NCBI RefSeq assembly: GCF_016765585.1
Contig: NZ_JAESWC010000018.1
Span: forward strand, 62,001-126,000
DNA length: 64,000 nt
Direction of reading: 5' to 3'
Source: Clostridium rhizosphaerae
GTDB lineage: Bacteria; Bacillota; Clostridia; Clostridiales; Clostridiaceae
Made by a program: the position numbers and the translations under genes. A model generated the notes under the pieces. It was not told the origin of the DNA. It ran no database searches and was given only the letters and a program-made list of their open reading frames with translations. This document shows positions 42,954 through 50,533 of this stretch, in pieces; the stretch's first letter is position 1; every line of letters begins with the position of its first letter.

Positions 42954-43688
42954 TCATACCCTTCCTAATAGTAGTGCAATTCCTCCTATAATTAGAAATT
43001 GCAGTGGATAAATAATATAGAAAGCCCATTTAGAATATTTGGAACCACCCTTTGTACCATTATATAAGTATAATAATAGAACAACTAACAAAGGACTCAA
43101 TATCCTAGGAATAATTAGATAAATATTTAAGCCTTCGCCTGAAAATAATACATCCACTAATTTAAGCAAACTTAAAATTGCAAAGGAACCAATCTGTTTT
43201 TTTGTATTACCATAAAAAGCACCAAAGGCCAAGACAAACAATACTCCAAATATTGGCCAATCAGCCCAATAAGTAACCACGATTAAAAGTAAAATTAAAA
43301 CAACATTAAGCGGCTTATTCTCAATCTTCTCAAATACTATCAACGCTAAAAGCCCACACATTAATGTAAAAATGACACTGGTAGGAAGTAGAGTAATTCT
43401 TCCTTCATTTACAAAAATATTAAAGGGTACATGGGATATTAAAGCGAAGATAAATAATCTTTCTACGTACTTCCTTCTATCCTTGGAATAATGATTGCCT
43501 TCCGCTATAAAATAACACATGAGAGGTCCTGTAATTTTACCGATAGTGTGCATTACTGCTCCACCGACAGTATTAGAACTAACAAAGGCCCACCCCAAAT
43601 GGTCTATTATCATGGCTATAATTGCAATTATTTTAATCGTATTTCCTGAAAGAGATTTGTTTTTAAATTCCTCAATTATTGTTTTCAT
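42954..43688 (-). CDS. TraX family membrane protein
   Basis: 244 aa from the ATG after GGGGGAACTTTTTAT. Eight or so membrane helices; the family signature IKIIAIIAMIIDHLGWAFV is near residue 17, and HYSKDRRKYVERLFIFALIS then HVPFN follows. TraX proteins are acyltransferase-3-related membrane proteins, the namesake acetylating F-pilin; chromosomal clostridial versions are of unknown target. Array gene with site F downstream. Confidence 0.8.
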   Translation of the reverse strand: MKTIIEEFKNKSLSGNTIKIIAIIAMIIDHLGWAFVSSNTVGGAVMHTIGKITGPLMCYFIAEGNHYSKDRRKYVERLFIFALISHVPFNIFVNEGRITLLPTSVIFTLMCGLLALIVFEKIENKPLNVVLILLLIVVTYWADWPIFGVLFVLAFGAFYGNTKKQIGSFAILSLLKLVDVLFSGEGLNIYLIIPRILSPLLVVLLLYLYNGTKGGSKYSKWAFYIIYPLQFLIIGGIALLLGRV

Positions 43689-43756
43689 ATAAAAAGTTCC
43701 CCCATTGACTAATTCACCATATTTCACCATACTGACCTAATAAAGAATTAAAAACT

Positions 43757-43970
43757 TTTAAGCTATCACTCTGTTAATCTAAAATTGCATCTAACTTGCG
43801 GCATTTGCGAACCTGTTTCGCTAATGCTTAACTATAACTGATAATTCCCTAGTGAGTAATACTTTAAGATTATGACTTAATTAAAAATCATAAAACTATT
43901 AAAAAGTCACTCTATTTATTCTAAATTATATCTAACGTCTCTAATTTCTGACACAAAAAAACTGTTAATC
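43757..43970 (-). repeat. two degenerate array repeats (sites G1 and G2)
   Basis: G1: GCATCTAAC at 43788 with GCATTTGCGAA/TTCGCTAATGC hairpin and only fragments of the right arm. G2: ATCTAACGTC at 43930 to GTTAATC at 43970, about 40 bp, keeping the TCTAATTTCTGAC box. The TGA stop of the 43969-44439 gene directly joins the GATTAAC box of G2 on the minus strand. Confidence 0.55.
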
Positions 43971-44439
43971 ATTTTAGCACGCCTCTTTTTGCCAATGCCC
44001 TGCAATAAAAGAAAAATCCAATTGTCATTAGCAATAATGCTATGTCAAAAAGTGATACCCAAGGACCAAGAACATTCCACCGATTCCTAAAGGCAAATGT
44101 CAGAACTTCTAGGCACAGCATTGAAATGGCTGAGACAAATGATACCAATACCGTCCATCTAGTGCGAAACAAGAGTAGAATTGGAGCGATCAAACCGCAG
44201 AAAACATTTGTCGTATAAAAAATTAAAAATACCATAGGATAATTGGTAAAATATTTGACTACGTCTTCTCCATAATGTTTGGAGTTGTAATAATTAACAT
44301 TATGGAGAAGCATCATAAAATAATCGTATATCCCATTAGTATAAATAAAAATAAAGAATAATCCCATTAACCAAAGGTGCCATGGTGCCTTAATTCGATT
44401 TTTAGTTAAAGTTTTAATCCCCATATTTTTCTCTTTCAT
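43969..44439 (-). CDS. hypothetical membrane protein
   Basis: 156 aa, start ATG after GGGAGAGTTGT. Four membrane helices (HLWLMGLFFIFIYTNGIYDY, VFLIFYTTNVFCGLIAPILL, VLVSFVSAISMLCLEVLTFA, WVSLFDIALLLMTIGFFFYC). Family not recognised. Its TGA stop overlaps the terminal box of repeat G2, as is common for integron cassette genes. Confidence 0.65.
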   Translation of the reverse strand: MKEKNMGIKTLTKNRIKAPWHLWLMGLFFIFIYTNGIYDYFMMLLHNVNYYNSKHYGEDVVKYFTNYPMVFLIFYTTNVFCGLIAPILLLFRTRWTVLVSFVSAISMLCLEVLTFAFRNRWNVLGPWVSLFDIALLLMTIGFFFYCRALAKRGVLK

Positions 44440-44544
44440 ACAACTCTCCCTTCAAAAATCCAAATTACATACTGCTCTATAAATTCTGCTCCTATATATG
44501 AAGAATATATTTATCAATTTTTAGTAATCTAAGGTTCTAGCAGA

Positions 44545-44912
44545 TTACACTGTTCCAGCTATTAAATTGGCTGCTAATCTTGAAAAATCATAACTAAATT
44601 TCTCAGCACCCTTTAGATCTATATTAGATGGGTTGCCACAATACCCTAAAGGTGTTACTTCTCTTGCCTCACTGCCGCCCTTCACCCAGCTCCTAAAGAG
44701 TTCAGTAGTTGTTTTTGAAGACTCAAGTTTCTTGCTAGCTCCTCATTAACTAGCTCTTCATACTCTAATAACATTAAACTTGTCTCAAAACTACCTGCAT
44801 GTACATCCAAGTAAGTTTCTACCACCTGTTCTTGTCCACTATCATCTTTTTGATTTTTTTTATTATCAGCTAGAACATATGGTTCGCTTCCACATATACC
44901 AAGCATCTCCAT
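44545..44912 (-). pseudogene. creatininase-family protein, truncated and frameshifted
   Basis: The frame from 44912 contains the family segment DVHAGSFETSLMLLEYEELV (near residue 36). A frameshift near 44,680 ends that frame, and the continuing frame encodes VKGGSEAREVTPLGYCGNPS ... FSRLAANLIAGTV before TAA at 44545. The N-terminal half with the metal-binding residues is missing, since the family is about 250 aa. Non-functional remnant in the array. Confidence 0.65.
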
Positions 44913-44990
44913 GAAATATTGAGTTATGCATTTCTCTCCCCCAAAATTTTTTGGTTTCCATCGTAAAAATATATTGTTTCCTTTAATTCT

Positions 44991-45587
44991 CTATAAATTT
45001 TTATAACGAACAGCACCATTTTTAAAATTATCATACCATTGTTCGATTTCCTCATCACTATCTACTTTTACTGTCTTGAATATGTTATAAGCAAATTCTA
45101 CAGCGGCAGTTTCATTTGCTGTGATAAAACCCCCATCAGCAACTACTTGAGCTGGGACATAAAATGATTGTCCACTGTAATTCTTTTGATTTAAAAACAG
45201 TTCTAAAGAATCTCCTGTATGCTTTACCTGGTTAAGAAAGCCATGCTTGCATAAAAAAAGAGTTGCTCCACATATTGCAGCAATAGGTATATCTAACTTT
45301 ACAGCACTTTTGATAAATACTGCAATTTCAGCATAATCGTTTTCTTCCCACGAAAGGCCGCCAGGAAGAATTATCATAGCAAGGTTGTCGAAGTTTTGAT
45401 AATTATCTATACGATAATCAACTTCTGCTTTTATACCCCCCATTGATACTTTTCGAATAGTATCAGTTGAAATTGTTTTTACAATATAGTCTGAAAAAGA
45501 ATTTATTACTGCAATGGCATAGCTTGCCTCCCAATCACACCAACGATCTGTTAATAAAACTAATATCTCATTTTTGTTATTTGCCAT
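44991..45587 (-). CDS. DJ-1/PfpI family protein
   Basis: 198 aa. Nucleophile elbow AAICGATLFL near residue 100 with Cys, preceded by LAMIILPGGLSWEENDY; C-terminal TANETAAVEFAYNIF. Members are deglycase, chaperone or amidotransferase-like proteins; this subgroup (about 195 aa, glutamine amidotransferase-like YdeA type) is of unclear function. Start ATG after GGAGGAAGATAATT. Single gene between the creatininase remnant and a type 2 repeat. Confidence 0.8.
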   Translation of the reverse strand: MANNKNEILVLLTDRWCDWEASYAIAVINSFSDYIVKTISTDTIRKVSMGGIKAEVDYRIDNYQNFDNLAMIILPGGLSWEENDYAEIAVFIKSAVKLDIPIAAICGATLFLCKHGFLNQVKHTGDSLELFLNQKNYSGQSFYVPAQVVADGGFITANETAAVEFAYNIFKTVKVDSDEEIEQWYDNFKNGAVRYKNL

Positions 45588-45625
45588 AATTATCTTCCTC
45601 CTAAATTAACTGCACCGTTCTAAAT

Positions 45626-45716
45626 ATTTAACCTATATATTGATTATAAACCATAAATTTACAGAGTACCACATAAAAAAGGTCTACCAGCTAAGGTAGA
45701 CAGCAAAATGTTAATA
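45626..45716 (-). repeat. array repeat, type 2 (site H)
   Basis: TTTAACC then TATATATTGATTATAAACCA, the hairpin GTCTACCAGCTAAGGTAGAC and a final ATGTTAATA. The hairpin arms GTCTACC/GGTAGAC differ from GTCCACC/GGCGGAC in other copies and stay paired. It lies 3' of the D,D-carboxypeptidase gene. Confidence 0.6.
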
Positions 45717-45735
45717 AATTCTTATGGAAATCTTA

Positions 45736-46710
45736 TCATTCTCCTATGCTGTTGTATACAGTTAATGCATCTGTAATATTATACTGCTTAGAATAGTGAT
45801 CCCCTTTCGCACCAGCTGAAATCAGAATATATTCTTGTTTACCCACTTTGGCAAGACTCGCGAGACATAGACCGGCTTCATCGGTATACCCAGTTTTCCC
45901 TCCTAAAATTTCACCACCAATAATGCTTTGATTGTTGAGTTCTTCAAACATGGTACTGTAAAAGGTTATCCCGCCAGGATGCTTATTAGTAGGTGGTGTG
46001 AAATGACGGGATGAAGTAAAAATCTGCCGGAACGTATCATTTTTCAAAGCATAGCTTAGAAGAATGGCCAGATCTTTTACTGTTGTGTAGTGATTTTCAT
46101 TCTGAAGCCCGGTGGCATTTTCAAAATGAGTGTTTTTCATACCAAGTTCAGCCGCCATTTGATTCATCATTTTTACAAAATTCTGCTCTGACCCCGCAAT
46201 CTGATCAGCAAGCCCAATACAACACTCTGCACCGCTCGGCAACAGTGCCCCGTATAACATGTCGATTGCCTTGACCTGCTCGCCAGGCTTTAAACCTGCC
46301 ATTGATGCATCTGCTTCGTAAAGCCCCTGAAACGTAGAATTGGTAAGTTTGATTTTTTCCTTCAGATCAGGTAAATTTTCTATCGCAACAATGGCCGTCA
46401 TCATTTTAGTCAAAGAAGCAGGATAGATTTTTTCTTCGCTATTTTTCTGCATTAAGGCAGTTTGATCTTTTAAACGGACCAGAATTACATTAGGACTCCT
46501 CAACTTATCGAAAGATATGGAAGCAGAAATATCGGGTTCTATCTTTAAAGAAGAATTTAACGAGGTTTTATCGTCATATTCTTTCTCAAATATTTGGTGG
46601 TTTCCTGGAGTAATGATGGATTCGTAAGCAAAAGCAGCAATGATAGCCATCAACAGAAGTGCTGCAAATATGCGTATTCCTGACTTTTTCTTGTTTACTT
46701 TTTGTACCAT
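45736..46710 (-). CDS. serine-type D-Ala-D-Ala carboxypeptidase (DacF/VanY-like role)
   Basis: 324 aa. N-terminal membrane anchor (IRIFAALLLMAIIAAFAYES, residues 12-31) and a peptidase S11 domain: SxxK in YPASLTKMMTAI near 78, the second motif as PSGAECC near 156 (SGA in place of the usual SxN), KTG in GGKTGYTDEAG near 273. It would remove the terminal D-Ala of peptidoglycan pentapeptides outside the membrane. The promoter carries the 17-bp box (46781-46797) also found before the two-component genes, so it is probably regulated by them. Confidence 0.85.
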   Translation of the reverse strand: MVQKVNKKKSGIRIFAALLLMAIIAAFAYESIITPGNHQIFEKEYDDKTSLNSSLKIEPDISASISFDKLRSPNVILVRLKDQTALMQKNSEEKIYPASLTKMMTAIVAIENLPDLKEKIKLTNSTFQGLYEADASMAGLKPGEQVKAIDMLYGALLPSGAECCIGLADQIAGSEQNFVKMMNQMAAELGMKNTHFENATGLQNENHYTTVKDLAILLSYALKNDTFRQIFTSSRHFTPPTNKHPGGITFYSTMFEELNNQSIIGGEILGGKTGYTDEAGLCLASLAKVGKQEYILISAGAKGDHYSKQYNITDALTVYNSIGE

Positions 46711-46780
46711 AATAAAACAACTCCTTATTCTGTTCTGATATTATTTAAACACAGAATAAGGCGCTATGTTGGAATTCCAT

Positions 46781-46797
46781 CTTATGAACTTCTTAAG
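46781..46797 (-). promoter_or_regulatory. 17-bp box before the carboxypeptidase gene
   Basis: CTTATGAACTTCTTAAG on the plus strand. It matches CTTATGAAAACCTTAAG at 49720-49736 at 14 of 17 positions and lies about 70 nt upstream of the carboxypeptidase start. Half-sites CTTAAG and CATAAG are 11 nt apart, the repeat spacing used by OmpR/PhoB-type response regulators. Confidence 0.6.
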
Positions 46798-46957
46798 ATT
46801 TACTTATGACTGTCTCAGCTATATGACGGGAAAATCAAAATAAGTGTTTAGATAAGGTTCGTGTTTCAGCGTGTAATGCCATCACTCACAATCGTATGAA
46901 ACAAAGCCGCAGGTCTCCACTTAAGAATAAAACTTATTAATGAGAAATTCACCATAT

Positions 46958-46974
46958 CTTAAGGTTTTATTAAG
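46958..46974 (+). promoter_or_regulatory. 17-bp box before the sORF/vanZ transcript
   Basis: CTTAAGGTTTTATTAAG; its complement matches the 49720-49736 box at 15 of 17 positions. It ends 21 nt before an extended -10 element TGCTATAGT (46994-47001), a position suited to activation. Confidence 0.6.
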
Positions 46975-47024
46975 ACATTCCTTTTTTAAATATGCTATAG
47001 TAAACAAGAACGGAGGTTTACTTT

Positions 47025-47111
47025 ATGCCAGCAGCAGCCACTGTTTTAGTAGATATTAATATTCTGTCAAACAACGAAAAAGAACAATCATTCAATTTAT
47101 TTATAAACTGA
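47025..47111 (+). CDS. small ORF, 28 aa, ahead of the VanZ-like gene
   Basis: ATG after ACGGAGGTTTACTTT, 28 codons (MPAAATVLVDINILSNNEKE ...) to TGA at 47109-47111. It is the first open frame after the -10 element at 46996-47001 and its 17-bp box, and is followed after 25 nt by the VanZ-like gene. No family recognised. The good ribosome binding site suggests that it is translated, as a micropeptide or a leader. Confidence 0.45.
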   Translation: MPAAATVLVDINILSNNEKEQSFNLFIN

Positions 47112-47136
47112 ACGTCAGAGAATATGGAGGGATGAA

Positions 47137-47679
47137 ATGGAAAATAGAGTTAGAATGAATAAACGAGAGAGAATTAAAACAGTCTTCTTATATGGTGTTT
47201 TCATATGTTACATACTCTTGTTAATTAAAATATTATTCTTATCAAGAGTTTCACTTTTGGAGAATAGGTCAATCAATCTCATTCCTTTTTATAGTATAAA
47301 GGAATATATATTTAGCAACTCTGCCACCATAAAAAAATTCGCTTTTGGTAATGTGGTTGGCAATATAGTTATTTTTATTCCACTTGGTACATATTTGTCA
47401 TTATTCAAAAATGATAAAAGAGTATTAACCAATTTGCTACTTATCTTTATAGTGAGTTTGTTTGTTGAAATCATTCAGGGAATTTTAGGCATTGGAGCAT
47501 CAGATATTGATGATATAATTCTAAATTGTTTGGGTGGATTGATTGGTATTATAGGGTATAAGTTTTTATTGTTTATATTACGAGATGAGAAAAAAGTACA
47601 CACAGCAATCACAATACTATCTGCTATCGGATTACCTTGTATATTATATTATTTATTCATGGTGAGAATGAGATTCTGA
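47137..47679 (+). CDS. VanZ-like family membrane protein
   Basis: 180 aa, start ATG after TATGGAGGGATGAA. Membrane helices with the VanZ-like pattern NLIPFYSIKEYIF (near 46), FGNVVGNIVIFIPLGTYLSL near 70 and VEIIQGILGIGASDIDDIIL near 110, NCLGGLIGIIGYKF near 133. VanZ gives low-level teicoplanin resistance by an unknown mechanism. It is the only plus-strand gene of this block and has its own 17-bp box promoter. Confidence 0.85.
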   Translation: MENRVRMNKRERIKTVFLYGVFICYILLLIKILFLSRVSLLENRSINLIPFYSIKEYIFSNSATIKKFAFGNVVGNIVIFIPLGTYLSLFKNDKRVLTNLLLIFIVSLFVEIIQGILGIGASDIDDIILNCLGGLIGIIGYKFLLFILRDEKKVHTAITILSAIGLPCILYYLFMVRMRF

Positions 47680-47786
47680 ACATCCTTATTGCATATTCAA
47701 GAAAATACCCTACACAAAATGAACATGTAAATTGAGCATAATGCGAAGCGTAAGTTGGTTCATTATCTTCTAAAAAAGTTTACAAA

Positions 47787-47820
47787 GGACAAGTTATCTT
47801 ACTTAAACAGATAACTTGCC
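47787..47820 (-). terminator. terminator at the end of the histidine kinase gene
   Basis: GGCAAGTTATCT and AGATAACTTGTCC (minus strand) form a stem around the kinase stop codon, followed by TTTGTAAACTTTTTT. Confidence 0.65.
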
Positions 47821-48966
47821 CTTTTCTTGCTTTTGTGGAAGTATGACAGTAAAGACTGTCTTTTCTGTATTACTTTGCACAGAAATATTGCCTCCATGCG
47901 CGTTTACGATTTCTTTGACAATAGCCAGTCCAAGCCCAGCACCGCCTGTGTTGGTAGAACGGGATGTGTCCAGCCGAAAAAATTTCTCAAATATTATTTC
48001 CAATTTTTCTTGTGGGATAGGATTACCTTGATTCGTAAAAGTTATTATAATATTTTTATCTTGCTGCTGAGCGGAAATATCAATGACGCTGTTTTCATAG
48101 CTATAGGCTATGGCGTTTTTCAGGATGTTATTGAATACACGGGCAAGTTTGTCTGCGTCTCCCCATAGTGTAAGGTTATCGGGTACATTGACTGACACCT
48201 GCTTTTCCTGTGGAGCCAGCATTGGATAGAATTCATCGGCCATCTGCTGGAGCATAAACAGTAAATTGATTTTTTCTTTATTCAAAATAATAGTTTGAAG
48301 ATTAAATCTTGTGATCTCAAAAAACTCATTTATAAGCTGCTCTAATCGATAAGCTTTTTCCAAGGTAATGCCCACATATTTTGCCTTCTGCTTAAGGGGC
48401 ATATCAGGGGCTTCATCCAGAAGACTTAAGTATCCTATAACAGAGGTCAGAGGTGTCTTAATATCATGAGCCAAGTAAACTACTAAATCATTTTTGCGCT
48501 GCTCGGCCTCAAGTGCAGCTTTCTTTTGTTTTTCCAAGTTGTTTTTTATCTGATTAAATTTATTTTCCATAAAATCCAACTCCGGTGACAATGTAATTTC
48601 ATCATTGGATTCCTCAGCAAGTTTATCCATTCCAGCACTTATTTCATCAAAATATTTAGTGAACCAAGAAATTGTATATTTAAGTAATATAACTAAGAAT
48701 ATTAAAATCACAAAAAATGTAATAATGCTCATATTATTAAGTAATGTATACCGATATATAATTACAGCATCGCTTTCACGCAAATAAAACTCATTCATTA
48801 AAAAACGGACAATGCTATCACTAACACTAAAGTTCTTTTGAATTACAAAACGCAGGAGTATGACAGTTGCAGCTGTGGCAAAAACAATAAGAAGCATTTG
48901 AAAAAATACTTTCCTTTTTAATTTAGAATAATCACTTTTTTTCTTACTTTTCAATTTTATAGCCAA
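47803..48966 (-). CDS. VanS-like sensor histidine kinase
   Basis: 387 aa. Two membrane helices (residues 19-43 and 76-95), a HAMP-like linker, H box LAHDIKTPLTSVIGYL with phosphorylated His near 166, N box NNILKNAIAYS near 280, and G boxes GGAGLGLAIVKEIVNAHGG near 340. The overall pattern (RFVIQKNFSVSDSIVRFLMN; KYFDEISAGMDKLAEE) resembles VanS of VanC/E/G-type clusters. Overlaps the end of the response regulator gene by 23 nt. No D-Ala-D-Lac or D-Ala-D-Ser ligase gene is in the window, so its target genes are probably the cell-wall genes around it. Confidence 0.85.
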   Translation of the reverse strand: MAIKLKSKKKSDYSKLKRKVFFQMLLIVFATAATVILLRFVIQKNFSVSDSIVRFLMNEFYLRESDAVIIYRYTLLNNMSIITFFVILIFLVILLKYTISWFTKYFDEISAGMDKLAEESNDEITLSPELDFMENKFNQIKNNLEKQKKAALEAEQRKNDLVVYLAHDIKTPLTSVIGYLSLLDEAPDMPLKQKAKYVGITLEKAYRLEQLINEFFEITRFNLQTIILNKEKINLLFMLQQMADEFYPMLAPQEKQVSVNVPDNLTLWGDADKLARVFNNILKNAIAYSYENSVIDISAQQQDKNIIITFTNQGNPIPQEKLEIIFEKFFRLDTSRSTNTGGAGLGLAIVKEIVNAHGGNISVQSNTEKTVFTVILPQKQEKGKLSV

Positions 48967-49642
48967 CCCCCCATACCGTTTTGATATATTTGGGATGTTC
49001 TGAGCTGTCGTGCATTTTTTCTCTTATATGGCGGATATGCACCATTACCGTATTATTGCTATTGGTGAAATACTTATCTCCCCATACCTCATTGAATAAT
49101 TCTTCCGAACTGACCACCCGTCCTCGATTGGAACAAAGGACCCAAAGAATGGAAAACTCTGTAGGAGTGAGAGACAGCTTTTTCTCATTCAGCGTACATT
49201 CATGGGTATCCATGTTAAGTACCAAGCCTGAAAAGGCAATCAAGCGTTCTTCCTGGTTTGGATCTGAAGAATTATATTTAGTAAATCTCCTAAGCTGCGC
49301 CTTGATACGTGCAACAAGCTCCAAAGGCCGAAATGGTTTTGTTATGTAATCATCTGCGCCTAGTGTCAAGCCGGTAATTTTATCAATTTCTTCATCTTTC
49401 GCAGTCAGCATGATAACAGGAAAATTATAATTTTCCCTAATTTTCTGGCAGAGAGTAAAACCATCAATATCCGGCAGCATGACATCAAGTATGGCAAGCT
49501 CTAACTGCTTTGACTCAACACACCTAAGCGCATCTTGGCCGTTATAAAATTTGTATATTGTAAAGCCTTCATTTTTTAAATAAACTTCGATTAGGTCCGC
49601 TATTGACTGCTCATCGTCTACAACTAAAATATTGATACCCAT
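48944..49642 (-). CDS. VanR-like OmpR-family response regulator
   Basis: 232 aa from the ATG after GAAGGAATAGAGCTT (an alternative start at 49672 lacks a ribosome binding site). Receiver domain with DDE near 9, phosphorylated Asp in LAILDVMLPDIDG near 52, Thr in VIMLTAKDEE and Lys in DYITKPFRPLEL. The C-terminal winged helix has LTPTEFSILWVLCSNRGRVV and VMVHIRHIREKM. Autoregulation is likely: the box at 49720-49736 lies upstream of its start. Confidence 0.9.
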   Translation of the reverse strand: MGINILVVDDEQSIADLIEVYLKNEGFTIYKFYNGQDALRCVESKQLELAILDVMLPDIDGFTLCQKIRENYNFPVIMLTAKDEEIDKITGLTLGADDYITKPFRPLELVARIKAQLRRFTKYNSSDPNQEERLIAFSGLVLNMDTHECTLNEKKLSLTPTEFSILWVLCSNRGRVVSSEELFNEVWGDKYFTNSNNTVMVHIRHIREKMHDSSEHPKYIKTVWGVGYKIEK

Positions 49643-49719
49643 AAGCTCTATTCCTTCTTCCTGATTAAACATTCATTATTATTTTACCGCAAAACAAAAA
49701 TTCATATCATAATAATTTT

Positions 49720-49736
49720 CTTATGAAAACCTTAAG
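49720..49736 (-). promoter_or_regulatory. 17-bp box before the response regulator gene
   Basis: CTTATGAAAACCTTAAG; the wider sequence contains the palindrome AAAACCTTAAGGTTTT. Shared with boxes at 46781-46797 and 46958-46974. It lies about 80 nt upstream of the regulator start and is the probable binding site of that regulator. Confidence 0.6.
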
Positions 49737-49762
49737 GTTTTATTAATATAGATTTTTACTTT

Positions 49763-50396
49763 CTATCTATTTTCCATACTAACATAAAGGACTGCTATAT
49801 GAAATGCAATACTTTCATAGGCAGTCCATATCCCCGTTTTATCTTGTCTTACAAGCTTTTTTAAATATACTCTTTTAATATTAGTCCTATTTGAACTAAC
49901 CTCTACTATCGTTTCATTACCAGTACCTTTTAAGAGCTTAAGCTCATTTTCCTTAACAGGATAATCACCTTGAATTACTTGCGGTTCTCCTAAAGCTTCC
50001 TTATTTACTGATGAAGGCTGTGATGTTTGAATCTTATCGGCCAGCACAACCGTATTGATTTTCGCTGTGGCGCTATCATCTGCTTTTACTGTGGTGGTTT
50101 ATGTAACAGCCACTTCTGTAGCTGCGTTCACACTGCTGGCTTTACCTATAGTACCTGTTACATTTAGTGCAATAACCTATGCAATAACTGCCGCTGAGAC
50201 CATACCAAAATACATTTTTCTTTATATATGAAATAGCCTTAATGTAGGTTTCCTGAGTTATATCTCCCGCTTTCTCTCTATTTTGAACCTTAAAGTATAC
50301 AAAATGATAAAGAGTCTCCCAAGTACTTGAACTTAATGTTTCCATATCTTTTTCATTTTCCAGTTTTATATTAGTCTTTTCTTCAGCCTCCATCAT
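49763..50396 (-). pseudogene. ECF sigma factor / anti-sigma-like gene, fused and broken
   Basis: The 5' part (from ATG at 50396) encodes sigma region 2 (SSTWETLYHFVYFKVQNREK, AGDITQETYIKAISYIKK). It then joins out of frame a sequence coding a membrane helix and an extracellular segment (MYFGMVSAAVIA, stop, VIALNVTGTIGKAS ... TEVAVT, stop, TTTVKADDSATAKINTVVLA DKIQTSQ split here) interrupted by two in-frame stops. It reads on to the 49763 end (IWTAYESIAFHIAVLYV). It looks like a deletion fusing a sigma gene to its downstream anti-sigma or regulatory gene. Confidence 0.65.
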
Positions 50397-50533
50397 AAGT
50401 TGAGCTCCTTTGTCTGCCTAGGTATCTACATTAATATAGACGATAAAATAACCCCTTATTAGGATAGGTTTATTTAAAATCCATCCAAATAAGAGGTATG
50501 GTGAATATAGAAGCCAGAATAGTCACCTAAAGT

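Noticed and set aside
45736..49642. Complete vancomycin resistance cluster
   Set aside because: VanR-, VanS- and VanZ-like genes are present but no D-Ala-D-Lac or D-Ala-D-Ser ligase, VanX/VanXY or VanH/VanT gene is found in the window.
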